This document shows, one piece after another, positions 27,211-35,124 of a DNA stretch of 64,000 bases. The position numbers and the translations under genes are program-made. Each line of letters opens with the position of its first letter. The first letter of the stretch is position 1. The notes beneath the pieces were generated by a model. It made no database searches, was not told where the DNA came from, and saw only the letters and a list, made by a program, of their open reading frames with translations. The stretch is from contig NZ_QGGO01000022.1 of NCBI RefSeq assembly GCF_003148625.1, positions 30,605-94,604 of the forward strand, in the 5' to 3' direction. This DNA is from Arcicella aurantiaca. GTDB taxonomy: Bacteria > Bacteroidota > Bacteroidia > Cytophagales > Spirosomataceae.

Positions 27211-27263
27211 TATCTTTACTGGATACCCACACTACTCCACAATCAAACCACCAAGTAGTCCAG
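27211..27263 (+). promoter_or_regulatory. MocR promoter with candidate autoregulatory sites
   Basis: TATCTTTA (27211-27218) resembles a -7 box. Just after it lie CTGGATAC (27219-27226) and GTAGTCCAG (27255-27263), which are nearly inverted, and a central ACTACTCCA that repeats AGTAGTCCA. Such repeated half-sites are plausible binding sites for the MocR protein. There is no Shine-Dalgarno. Confidence 0.5.
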
Positions 27264-28724
27264 ATGCAAATACCTTTCAAAACATTACTCGAAATCAACA
27301 AAGAATCGTCTTTGCCAATTTACGTTCAAATTGCCAATGGAATCAGTCAAAATATTCAAGCTGGAATTCTGAAAACAGGTACAAAATTGTTAGGTACTCG
27401 ACAAATGGCAGAACTTTTGGAAGTTCATCGCAAAACAGTCGTAGCGGCTTATGACGAACTTTATTCGGAAGGTTGGATTGAGGTTTTTCCACAAAAAGGA
27501 ACATTCGTTGCTCAACATTTGCCCACTGTAAAACCTGTTGAATTTTCCGTAAAACAAGAAAATACAAGCCATGAAATTCCTAATTTGACTATTGCTCAAA
27601 ACGCCATTATTAAAATTCCGCCAGTTATTACACATCGCTTGGCTTTCAATGATGGATTACCCGATATACGCCTTGCTCCTCGTGAAGAATTGGCTCGTTT
27701 GTACGCCCATTATATCAAATTCGGCGATTCGTCTATTCTTCAATACACAAATCCTTATGGGCATATTCGGTTTCGAGAAGTGTTTTCTGCTTTCTTGAAT
27801 GAAACTCGTGGCATGAATATTTTGCCACAAAATATCCTAACAACACGAGGAAGTCAAATGGCTTTTTACTTGATTGGTTCGGCTCTTTTTCAGAAAAATG
27901 ATGAAATGCTGGTCGGTTCTCTAAATTATCCTGCTGCCAATATGACATTTGAAAGTTTAGGCTTAAAACTGAACATCGTTCCAATTGATGAAGATGGAAT
28001 TGTAGTGGATGCAGTGGAGGAAATTTGTAAGCAAAAATCCATGAGCAATACACCAATTAAAGCGATTTATATCACCTCACACCATTATCATCCGACGACC
28101 GTAACGCTCAAACCCGAACGGAGAATTAAATTATTGGCTTTGGCTGAAAAATATGATTTTTATATCATTGAAGACGATTATGATTACGATTATCACTATG
28201 CCAATCGCCCAGTTTTGCCTTTAGCCAGTGCCGACCGTCATGGTTTGGTCATTTATTTAGGCTCATTTACCAAACGAATTGCTCCGACTTTTCGAGTTGG
28301 GTACATCGTGGCAAAACAAGAAATCATTGATGAATTAGCTAAATATCGCAGAATTATGGACAGACAAGGCGATACAATTTTGGAGTTATCGTTAGCCGAT
28401 ATGTTGGAAGACGGCACATTAAAACGATATACCACAAAGGCTGTAAAAACCTACCGAGAAAGACGAGATTTTACGTGCGATTTACTCAAAAATGAATTAG
28501 GAAACATCATTGATTTTAAAATTCCAGATGGAGGAATGGCTATTTGGGCAAAGTTCGACAAAAGCATTTCTTTGATGGAATTATCCGAAAAAGTAGGTAA
28601 AAAAGGGCTTTATCTATCAAACGGCTCAGCTTACGGAGATTTAAACGCTTGCCGAATGGGATTTTCTTCGATGAATTTGAAGGAGATGGAAGAATCGGTG
28701 GGGATTTTGAAAGTGGTCATTTGA
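27264..28724 (+). CDS. MocR/PdxR-type regulator with aminotransferase-like domain
   Basis: A 486-residue transcription factor. The N-terminal GntR winged helix (residues about 15-85) has LLGTRQMAELLEVHRKTVVA and GWIEVFPQKGTFV. The C-terminal domain is fold-type I aminotransferase-like with YIIEDDYDYDYHY and a PLP-lysine segment GSFTKRIAPTFRVGY near residue 335. MocR proteins sense pyridoxal phosphate or amino compounds. The neighbour is a PPOX-fold flavoprotein, so a vitamin B6-related signal is a reasonable but unproven idea. Confidence 0.9.
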   Translation: MQIPFKTLLEINKESSLPIYVQIANGISQNIQAGILKTGTKLLGTRQMAELLEVHRKTVVAAYDELYSEGWIEVFPQKGTFVAQHLPTVKPVEFSVKQENTSHEIPNLTIAQNAIIKIPPVITHRLAFNDGLPDIRLAPREELARLYAHYIKFGDSSILQYTNPYGHIRFREVFSAFLNETRGMNILPQNILTTRGSQMAFYLIGSALFQKNDEMLVGSLNYPAANMTFESLGLKLNIVPIDEDGIVVDAVEEICKQKSMSNTPIKAIYITSHHYHPTTVTLKPERRIKLLALAEKYDFYIIEDDYDYDYHYANRPVLPLASADRHGLVIYLGSFTKRIAPTFRVGYIVAKQEIIDELAKYRRIMDRQGDTILELSLADMLEDGTLKRYTTKAVKTYRERRDFTCDLLKNELGNIIDFKIPDGGMAIWAKFDKSISLMELSEKVGKKGLYLSNGSAYGDLNACRMGFSSMNLKEMEESVGILKVVI

Positions 28725-28777
28725 ACAAAGTATAAATCAAATAGATACTATATTTGAAAAATAATTTCGGCTTAGTC

Positions 28778-28820
28778 TTTGTTATGTTTATATAACATTA
28801 AAGCGTACTTTTGTAACACC
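28778..28820 (+). promoter_or_regulatory. Promoter and palindromic operator of the DUF488 cassette
   Basis: TACTTTTG (28806-28813) is a good Bacteroidetes -7 box only 7 bases before the ATG, so the mRNA is nearly leaderless. A 15-base near-palindrome ATGTTTATATAACAT (28784-28798) sits just upstream of the -7 box, where a repressor could block polymerase. TTTG at 28778-28781 is a possible -33 element, with somewhat long spacing (24). Confidence 0.55.
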
Positions 28821-29708
28821 ATGATGTACTATAGACGAAAAATATTACTTTCAATTTTTGAAGCATTTGGGGGCCAACTAAGTAAAATTAGTCTCCAAAA
28901 ACTTTTATTATTATTTACCAAATACCAAGAAAAGCCTGCTTATGAATTCGTTCCCCATAGATTTGGTTGTTTTTCCTTTCAGGCAAACTGGGACTTGCAA
29001 GCTTTAAAAACTTACGGCAAAATAAAAGATACAGCCAAGGGATGGGAGTTAACAAATGAAACTTTTTTTCGGAATGAGTTAACTGTTGAAGATAAAAACA
29101 GAGTTTCACACTTGTTTAGAACATATGAAAACTTCTCCGCAGATGAACTCATGCGAGAAACCTATATAAAGTTCCCCTACTATGCCATTCGTAGCGAAAA
29201 GGCAAGTGAAATTCTAAATAGTGCCGAGCTTTCAAGAGTATTAAAACAAAAACCTATTAAAGAAAAAACCGCACTTTTTACTCTTGGATACGAAGGAATC
29301 ACGATAGAAAAGTATTTTAATAAACTATTACTTAACGACGTAAAAGTATTATGTGATGTCAGAAGAAATCCACTAAGCCAAAAGGTTGGTTTTTCAAAAA
29401 ATCAACTAAAATCGGTATGTGACGCACTTGATATCACCTATATCCATATCCCACAACTTGGTATTCCAAGTGAAAAACGCCAAAGTTTAAATAGTCAAAA
29501 AGACTACGATGCTTTATTCTTAGACTATGAAGCTAATTATTTAATAAACCAAAGTGAATCTGTTAGTGCTATTTTTGATATATTAGAAAAAAATAAACGA
29601 ATTGCACTAACTTGTTTCGAAGCTTCTTTTTGTCAATGTCATAGAAGTAAAGTTGCTAAAGCAATCACTAAATTAGAAAACTGGAAATACGAACTTATAC
29701 ACTTATAA
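28821..29708 (+). CDS. DUF488 protein with an N-terminal helical domain
   Basis: About 296 residues. The C-terminal part is DUF488: FTLGYEGITIEKYFNKLL, VLCDVRRNPLS, then the cysteine-rich end LTCFEASFCQCHR near residue 266. The N-terminal 150 residues (ISLQKLLLLFTKYQEKPAY, then HRFGCFSFQANWD) form a separate helical domain, faintly like Panacea/DUF4065 domains; that link is weak. The longer frame from 28779 is unlikely because the -7 box lies inside it. It runs one base ahead of the next gene, so the two act together. DUF488 has no established biochemical function that I know of. Confidence 0.8.
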   Translation: MMYYRRKILLSIFEAFGGQLSKISLQKLLLLFTKYQEKPAYEFVPHRFGCFSFQANWDLQALKTYGKIKDTAKGWELTNETFFRNELTVEDKNRVSHLFRTYENFSADELMRETYIKFPYYAIRSEKASEILNSAELSRVLKQKPIKEKTALFTLGYEGITIEKYFNKLLLNDVKVLCDVRRNPLSQKVGFSKNQLKSVCDALDITYIHIPQLGIPSEKRQSLNSQKDYDALFLDYEANYLINQSESVSAIFDILEKNKRIALTCFEASFCQCHRSKVAKAITKLENWKYELIHL

Positions 29709-29709
29709 A

Positions 29710-30522
29710 ATGGCTAAAATACGTGTTTTAATTACGGTTAAGACTTACCCTACACTTTCAGGCAAATACGATGAACTTGTTTGCACAGCAGGATTTACAG
29801 AATCGGGAGAATGGATTCGAATATATCCTATTCAATTTCGTAAATTAGGCTATTTAAGTCAATATAAAAAGTACGAGTGGATAGAGATAGACTTAGTTAA
29901 AAACACAAGTGATTTTCGTCCCGAGAGTTATCGCCCTGCAACTCTTGAAACACAGCCAAGTATTGTTGGCTCTGTTTCAACAGAAAACAATTGGGCAGAG
30001 AGAAAAAATATTATTCTTAAAAATGTTTACACTGATTTAGAGTTACTAATAGCCGATTCAAAGGATAAAAATAAAAGAACTTCTCTCGCAGTTTTTAAAC
30101 CAACAAAAATTTTAGATTTTGTATGGGAAGCTGTTGATAGAGATTGGGATAAGGCTAAAATAGCCGCAATGAATCAAATGAGTATATTTGAACAACGTGG
30201 AAGTGAAATAAAGGTTGTACGAAAACTACCATATAAGTTCAGTTATAAACTTGAAGATATTAATGGTCGTCAAAGTAAAATGATGATTGAAGATTGGGAA
30301 GTTGGTGCCTTATTTTGGAGGTATGAGAATGAAGAAGAAGCTTGTCAAAAGGTGCGTCAGAAATATTTTGATGATTTTGCAAAAACTAAGGATTTACATT
30401 TTTTCTTGGGAACTACACAATCTTTTCACTTGCAAGCAAAAAACCCATTTATGATTATTGGAACATTTCATCCAACTTTCCCCAAACCGACAAAAATTGA
30501 CCCACAAATGACGTTATTTTAA
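29710..30522 (+). CDS. Uncharacterised protein, partner of the DUF488 gene
   Basis: A 270-residue cytoplasmic protein, not recognised as a named family. The N-terminal 80 residues are beta-rich (RVLITVKTYPTLSGKYDELV, then CTAGFTESGEWIRIYPI), suggestive of a small barrel or PUA-like fold. The C-terminal part has IEDWEVGALFWRYENEE and FFLGTTQSFHLQAKNPFMII, which look like conserved motifs. It starts 1 base after the DUF488 stop and ends at a strong terminator, so the pair is one transcription unit. Roles in nucleic-acid sensing or modification are conjecture. Confidence 0.72.
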   Translation: MAKIRVLITVKTYPTLSGKYDELVCTAGFTESGEWIRIYPIQFRKLGYLSQYKKYEWIEIDLVKNTSDFRPESYRPATLETQPSIVGSVSTENNWAERKNIILKNVYTDLELLIADSKDKNKRTSLAVFKPTKILDFVWEAVDRDWDKAKIAAMNQMSIFEQRGSEIKVVRKLPYKFSYKLEDINGRQSKMMIEDWEVGALFWRYENEEEACQKVRQKYFDDFAKTKDLHFFLGTTQSFHLQAKNPFMIIGTFHPTFPKPTKIDPQMTLF

Positions 30523-30542
30523 GCCTAAACAGAATAAATTAC

Positions 30543-30578
30543 AAAAGGAGGACAGTTTCAAGAAATTGTCCTCCTTTT
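30543..30578. terminator. Terminator of the DUF488 cassette
   Basis: AAAAGGAGGACA (30543-30554) pairs exactly with TGTCCTCCTTTT (30567-30578). It lies 21 bases past the cassette and also serves the convergent lipoprotein gene. Confidence 0.85.
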
Positions 30579-30583
30579 ATAAT

Positions 30584-31144
30584 TTACTCCCCCCTCACAT
30601 CAAACCGCCCATCTTTCAAAGTAAATATTTCCGAAGGGTTATCTTTATTGTGAAAAGTTACTTTGAATGTTCCTGCATAAATTTTTGTAATTGGGTCGAA
30701 ATGGGTAATTGACACTTCGTTTTCACCCGTTTGTGCAATTGGGTATTGCCCGCAATTTCCACCTACACAACGCTGATACACACTTGCATAAGGCGTAAAT
30801 TCAATGGCATTCTTTGGGAAATACGTCATGAATTTATATGTTCCAACGCCTTTTACTTTATCAACCATCAAACTAATCGACTCACGAGTTTCTTGATTGG
30901 TAACGGTCAATCTCAACGTTTCATTTTGTAAGCGTCCCCACACAACAGGCACAGGTTTAAAATTTGGATTGGATTTATATCGTTGGAAAGGAGTCCAAAT
31001 AGCGTCATTAATTTTCACGCCAAAAGTTTGTTTGCCACTTTCAGTAACTGCTGGTAATTCTGTGGGTTGTACATAATCGTTTATTTCACAGCCTGTTAGG
31101 ACTACAAAAGCAAATAATGTGAATATGTACGTCGTAATTTTCAT
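30584..31144 (-). CDS. Hypothetical lipoprotein
   Basis: A 186-residue lipoprotein with lipobox VLTGC (Cys19). The mature part is beta-rich and begins with a segment like FGVKINDAIWTPFQ, which resembles small Bacteroidota proteins of the DUF6252 kind. That family assignment is tentative. It is monocistronic and convergent with the DUF488 cassette. Confidence 0.68.
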   Translation of the reverse strand: MKITTYIFTLFAFVVLTGCEINDYVQPTELPAVTESGKQTFGVKINDAIWTPFQRYKSNPNFKPVPVVWGRLQNETLRLTVTNQETRESISLMVDKVKGVGTYKFMTYFPKNAIEFTPYASVYQRCVGGNCGQYPIAQTGENEVSITHFDPITKIYAGTFKVTFHNKDNPSEIFTLKDGRFDVRGE

Positions 31145-31379
31145 AAAATTTCGATTGAATCAGAATTCTAAATTATACATTATTTTGAAACAATTGTACA
31201 ATTCATGGAAATTTAATATTGATTCTTATTCTACGGTAATTTGATAGCATATAGATTTAATACGTGTCTAATCCGTAAAATCCGTGTGCCATAGACAACT
31301 TTGAACTATTATTATCAGAAATTAGTTATCATTTTCCCCATCTCAAAATCTGATAAAAACAAACAACTAATGAACTGAT
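31145..31379. other. Divergent gap with a partial family A-like repeat
   Basis: TACGTGTCTAATCCGTAAAA followed by TCCGTGTGCCA (31261-31291) matches the right part of the repeat at 14957-15092, as a solo half. No clear promoter box was found for either flanking gene. Confidence 0.5.
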
Positions 31380-31856
31380 ATGCAGAAACTTAATTTAACC
31401 ATTTCGCTTGAGAAGTACGATAACGAAAACGAACTTACACCCATCGAACAAAAACTTTTGTCGGAAGCCCGTAGAGCCACTTATAAATCTTATGCTCCGT
31501 ATTCAAAATTTCATGTAGGAGCAGCCGTATTGTTGGACGATGACCAAATCATCACTGCCAATAATCAAGAAAATGCCGCTTTCCCTTCAGGTTCTTGTGC
31601 GGAACAATCTGCTATTTTTTGGGTTGGTGCTAATTATCCAAATCATAAAATTAAATCTATTGCCGTAATTGCCCGTCCGGGTGCTGGCGATGATTTCAGA
31701 GGCGTTCCACCCTGCGGAGCGTGTCGTCAGGCAATGTTGGAATATGAATACCGTCAAAAGCAATCCATACGTTTACTCATGTTGGGTGCCGACAATCAAA
31801 TATTAATCACCGATTCTATTGGAGATTTACTACCTTTGAAATTTAATGAATTTTAG
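31380..31856 (+). CDS. cdd: Cytidine deaminase
   Basis: Cdd converts cytidine and deoxycytidine to uridine and deoxyuridine in pyrimidine salvage. The zinc site has the CAEQ motif near residue 73 (catalytic Glu) and PCGACRQ near residue 111. The substrate-contact segment YAPYSKFHVGAA and the following NNQENAAFP fit the family. It has 158 residues, within the usual range. It is followed by a filler repeat, then a membrane protein gene. Confidence 0.95.
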   Translation: MQKLNLTISLEKYDNENELTPIEQKLLSEARRATYKSYAPYSKFHVGAAVLLDDDQIITANNQENAAFPSGSCAEQSAIFWVGANYPNHKIKSIAVIARPGAGDDFRGVPPCGACRQAMLEYEYRQKQSIRLLMLGADNQILITDSIGDLLPLKFNEF

Positions 31857-31965
31857 ATTGGTTATCGGTTATTGGGGAATTAGTTATCGGTTGTTACGGA
31901 ATAAAACAGAATCATTATTCCCAAATAACCAATTTCCCAATAACTAATAACCAATAACCAACCCC
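31857..31965. repeat. Inverted GGTTATTGG / CCAATAACC filler
   Basis: GGTTATCGGTTATTGGGG (about 31860) and CCAATAACTAATAACCAATA (about 31937) with ACC following form weak inverted arms. The tract lies between cdd and the TVP38 gene and uses degenerate 8-10 base words. Confidence 0.7.
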
Positions 31966-32640
31966 ATGCTTGACTTTATCCGTAAAAACTCATTCACCAT
32001 CCTTTATACTTTCTTCTTGGGATTAATGCCTTTATTGGTGAGTTCTTCGATTAGTTATTGGGTTATTACGCATGAGCAAGAAATTCAGGCTTTTACTTTT
32101 CAGAATTGGATTTTGGCTTTCGTTGTCGCTTGTTTTACGATGGCATTCGCCCTCACTCCTACTACTTTTATTGCTTTACTGAGTGGATATTTTTTAGGTT
32201 GGAAAGCCTTTTTGCCCATTGCCATCACTTATTGGATTGCCTCATTTTTAGGTTTTAAAACTGCCCAAGTGATTGATGGAGGTCGATTTTTACAGATTCT
32301 TTCTGAAAAACCCAAAGTAAAACAAGTGTTGGAAAATTTGCAAAAAGACGAATTCAAAATTATTCTCCTTGCTCGACTATCCCCTGTCCTTCCTTTTGCT
32401 GTAACCAATGTTTTATTCTCCTTCTCTGGAACAAAATTACGTAATTTTTTGACGGCTGGTTTTCTCGGAATGCTACCAAGAACCATGCTTTCAATTTGGA
32501 TTGGCACACAAGCCCAAGAGATAAAAAAACTCATCGAACATCCCAGCGAAGGGAGTTTATCACAAATCCTTATTTTAGGATTAATTGGCGGTTCAATTTT
32601 AGGATTAGGCTATTTTATCAAGAAAGCTGTGGAAAAGTAA
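31966..32640 (+). CDS. TVP38/TMEM64 family membrane protein
   Basis: A 224-residue inner-membrane protein with about six hydrophobic segments. The central VTT (DedA-like) domain includes the pattern LLARLSPVLPFAVTNVLFSF near residue 135 and GMLPRTMLSIWIGT. Relatives take part in membrane homeostasis or small-molecule export; the substrate here is unknown. It has no operon partner and precedes the rpsA promoter. Confidence 0.85.
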   Translation: MLDFIRKNSFTILYTFFLGLMPLLVSSSISYWVITHEQEIQAFTFQNWILAFVVACFTMAFALTPTTFIALLSGYFLGWKAFLPIAITYWIASFLGFKTAQVIDGGRFLQILSEKPKVKQVLENLQKDEFKIILLARLSPVLPFAVTNVLFSFSGTKLRNFLTAGFLGMLPRTMLSIWIGTQAQEIKKLIEHPSEGSLSQILILGLIGGSILGLGYFIKKAVEK

Positions 32641-32748
32641 GACAGGGTTCCATACTGTCAACAACTCTCTACAATATAACAAGGTAGAATTTCATCTTAC
32701 TTTTAAAAATTTTCTTCCTCATTTTCAAATCATTACAGAAATTTTCTG

Positions 32749-32756
32749 TATCTTTG
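32749..32756 (+). promoter_or_regulatory. -7 box of rpsA
   Basis: TATCTTTG followed by CAC matches the vegetative Bacteroidetes -7 box, 85 bases before the rpsA ATG. The leader may carry S1 autoregulation, but no structure was identified by eye. Confidence 0.65.
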
Positions 32757-32841
32757 CACCCCCAATTCAAACGGGGAATTTAACTAAATTTCTTCGCCCT
32801 TTGCCCGAGGCGATGATGTAAACAGGGTTTTTTATTCGCAC

Positions 32842-34656
32842 ATGGCTAATCAATTAGCAGATTTCGACTGGGATTCGGTCGGTACTAAAGGTTTCGGTGG
32901 AGGTTACTCAGCTGAACAAAGAGCTCAATTAGAAGCACTTATCGAGGGAACTTTAAACCAAGTTACTGAGAAAGCAGTAGTAAAAGGTACGGTTGTAGGG
33001 ATTACTGACCGTGAAGTAATTATGAACATTGGTTTCAAATCAGATGGTTTGGTTCCAACTTCAGAATTCAGAGATATGCCTGACTTAAAAGTAGGCGATG
33101 TAGTTGACGTTTACGTAGAAAACCAAGAAGACAAATCAGGTCAATTGATTCTTTCTCGTAAGTTAGCTAAAGTAATGACAGCTTGGAAAAACATTGAAGA
33201 CGCTCTTGACCAAGACGTTATCATCGATGGTTTCGTAAAACGTCGTACAAAAGGTGGTCTTATCGTGGATATCTATGGTGTAGAAGCATTCTTACCAGGT
33301 TCACAAATTGATGTGAAACCAATCCGTGATTTTGACATCTTCGTTGGAAAGAAAATGGAAGTTAAAGTGGTTAAAATCAACCACGCTAACGATAACGTAG
33401 TAGTATCACACAAAGTATTGATTGAGAAAGACCTTGAACAACAACGTCAATCAATCCTTACTAACCTTGAAAAAGGACAAGTATTGGAAGGTGTTATCAA
33501 GAACATGACTAACTTCGGTGTATTCATCGACTTAGGTGGTGTTGATGGTTTACTTCACATTACTGATATTTCTTGGGGACGTATCAACCACCCACAAGAA
33601 ATGCTTAAACTTGACCAAAAAATCCAAGTGGTTGTTTTGGACTTCGACGAAAACAAGAAACGTATTTCGTTAGGTATGAAACAATTACAAGCTCACCCTT
33701 GGGATGCTTTAGCAGAAACAACTGAAATTGGTTCTAAAGTGAAAGGTAAAATCGTAAACGTAGCAGATTACGGTGCTTTCTTAGAAATCACTCAAGGTGT
33801 TGAAGGCTTAATCCACGTTTCAGAAATGTCTTGGTCGCAACACTTGCGTAACCCACAAGACTTCTTGAAAGTTGGTGACCAAATCGAAGCAGTTGTTTTA
33901 ACTCTTGACCGTGCTGAACGCAAAATGTCATTAGGTATCAAACAATTGACTGAAGACCCTTGGACTAAACAAGATTTATTAGCTCGTTACGCTTTAGGTT
34001 CTAAACATACTGGAACTGTTCGTAACTTGACTAACTTCGGTTTATTCCTTGAATTAGAAGAAGGTATCGACGGTTTAGTACACGTTTCTGATTTATCTTG
34101 GACTAAGAAAATCAAACACCCATCTGAATTCGTTAAAGTTGGAGATAAATTAGACGTAATCGTATTAGAACTTGATGCAGAAAACCGTCGTTTAGCTCTT
34201 GGACACAAACAATTAGAAGAAAACCCTTGGGATACTTTCGAATCAATTTTCACAGTAGGTTCAGTACACAAATGTACAATCACTGCGAAAAACGATAAAG
34301 GAGCTACTTTAGAGTTACCTTACGGAATCGAAGGTTCTTCTGCATTGAAGCAATTAGTGAAAGAAGATGGTTCAGTAGCTGAGGTTGGTGAGCAATTAGA
34401 CTTCAAAGTAACTGAATTCAACAAAGATGACCGTAAAATCCAACTTTCACACGTTCGTGTTTACAACGATGCGAAAGAAGAGGTTATCGCTGAAGAGAAA
34501 AAGAAAACAGCTAAAGACGTACAGAAATTAGCTGATTCTGCTGAAAAATCTACATTAGGAGACTTAGATGCACTTTCAGCATTGAAAGCTCAAATGGAAG
34601 ATTCAGCTCGTGAAGAAGCGAAAAAGAAATTAGACAAAAAAGCTAAAGCTGAATAA
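32842..34656 (+). CDS. rpsA: 30S ribosomal protein S1
   Basis: S1 helps mRNA bind the 30S subunit. The 604-residue protein has six S1 RNA-binding repeats. Clear copies begin near VVKGTVVGITDREVIMNIGF, VLEGVIKNMTNFGVFIDLGG, VKGKIVNVADYGAFLEI and HTGTVRNLTNFGLFLELEEG. The C-terminal tail is lysine-rich. Preferred codons are frequent, as expected for a highly expressed gene. Bacteroidota lack strong Shine-Dalgarno use, which makes S1 a likely main contributor to initiation. Confidence 0.97.
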   Translation: MANQLADFDWDSVGTKGFGGGYSAEQRAQLEALIEGTLNQVTEKAVVKGTVVGITDREVIMNIGFKSDGLVPTSEFRDMPDLKVGDVVDVYVENQEDKSGQLILSRKLAKVMTAWKNIEDALDQDVIIDGFVKRRTKGGLIVDIYGVEAFLPGSQIDVKPIRDFDIFVGKKMEVKVVKINHANDNVVVSHKVLIEKDLEQQRQSILTNLEKGQVLEGVIKNMTNFGVFIDLGGVDGLLHITDISWGRINHPQEMLKLDQKIQVVVLDFDENKKRISLGMKQLQAHPWDALAETTEIGSKVKGKIVNVADYGAFLEITQGVEGLIHVSEMSWSQHLRNPQDFLKVGDQIEAVVLTLDRAERKMSLGIKQLTEDPWTKQDLLARYALGSKHTGTVRNLTNFGLFLELEEGIDGLVHVSDLSWTKKIKHPSEFVKVGDKLDVIVLELDAENRRLALGHKQLEENPWDTFESIFTVGSVHKCTITAKNDKGATLELPYGIEGSSALKQLVKEDGSVAEVGEQLDFKVTEFNKDDRKIQLSHVRVYNDAKEEVIAEEKKKTAKDVQKLADSAEKSTLGDLDALSALKAQMEDSAREEAKKKLDKKAKAE

Positions 34657-34676
34657 TCTAATTCTTTAATGAATAT

Positions 34677-34716
34677 AAAAAGACCTGTCGATAAATATTG
34701 GCAGGTCTTTTTTTTC
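34677..34716 (+). terminator. Terminator of rpsA
   Basis: AAAAGACCTG pairs with CAGGTCTTTT and is followed by a run of T. It lies 20 bases after the rpsA stop. Confidence 0.88.
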
Positions 34717-34812
34717 ATCAAAAAGTATAAACTTTAAAATATTGATTTTCAGACACCTATATTCAATACACAAAAAAACTCCACAAAAAACAAGATTTAC
34801 TTTCACAAAAAC

Positions 34813-34843
34813 TTTGATTTTAATGAAAACGGCATTAGTTTTG
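34813..34843 (+). promoter_or_regulatory. tRNA-Cys promoter
   Basis: TTTG (34813-34816), exactly 19 bases, then TAGTTTTG (34836-34843) make a consensus Bacteroidetes sigma-A promoter, 22 bases before the tRNA. Confidence 0.8.
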
Positions 34844-34865
34844 CAACCCATTCAATAAATAAGAT

Positions 34866-34936
34866 GGTCTTGTGGCCGAGTGGCTAGGCAGAGCTCTGCA
34901 AAAGCTTCCACAGCGGTTCGAATCCGCTCGAGACCT
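34866..34936 (+). tRNA. tRNA-Cys (GCA)
   Basis: A 71-base cloverleaf. The acceptor GGTCTTG pairs with CGAGACC with one G-T pair. The anticodon loop CTGCAAA carries GCA. The T-loop GGTTCGAATCC is normal. CCA is not encoded. A terminator follows at once. Confidence 0.95.
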
Positions 34937-34941
34937 CATCT

Positions 34942-34974
34942 AAAAGCTCCTAATCTTTTAGGAGCTTTTTTATT
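34942..34974 (+). terminator. Terminator of tRNA-Cys
   Basis: AAAAGCTCCTAA pairs with TTAGGAGCTTTT, and a T-run follows. Confidence 0.88.
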
Positions 34975-35090
34975 TTCTACTTAAAACGCCTCTCTTTTAT
35001 ATCCTCTCAACAATAAATTCCACTAAACTGTTGTATGCTAAAATACCTTGAAAATATTTGGGCTTATTTTTTTGTCATATAATACTCTAA

Positions 35091-35098
35091 TATCTTTG
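35091..35098 (+). promoter_or_regulatory. -7 box of the second TonB receptor
   Basis: TATCTTTG lies 26 bases before the ATG. A TTTG at 35071-35074 stands at a spacing of 16, shorter than ideal. Confidence 0.6.
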
Positions 35099-35124
35099 AG
35101 TTCAAAAAATAAATAACATCAACA

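Noticed and set aside
28779..28820. An upstream ATG for the DUF488 gene.
   Set aside because: It would place the -7 box and the palindrome within the coding sequence; the ATG at 28821 follows them directly.
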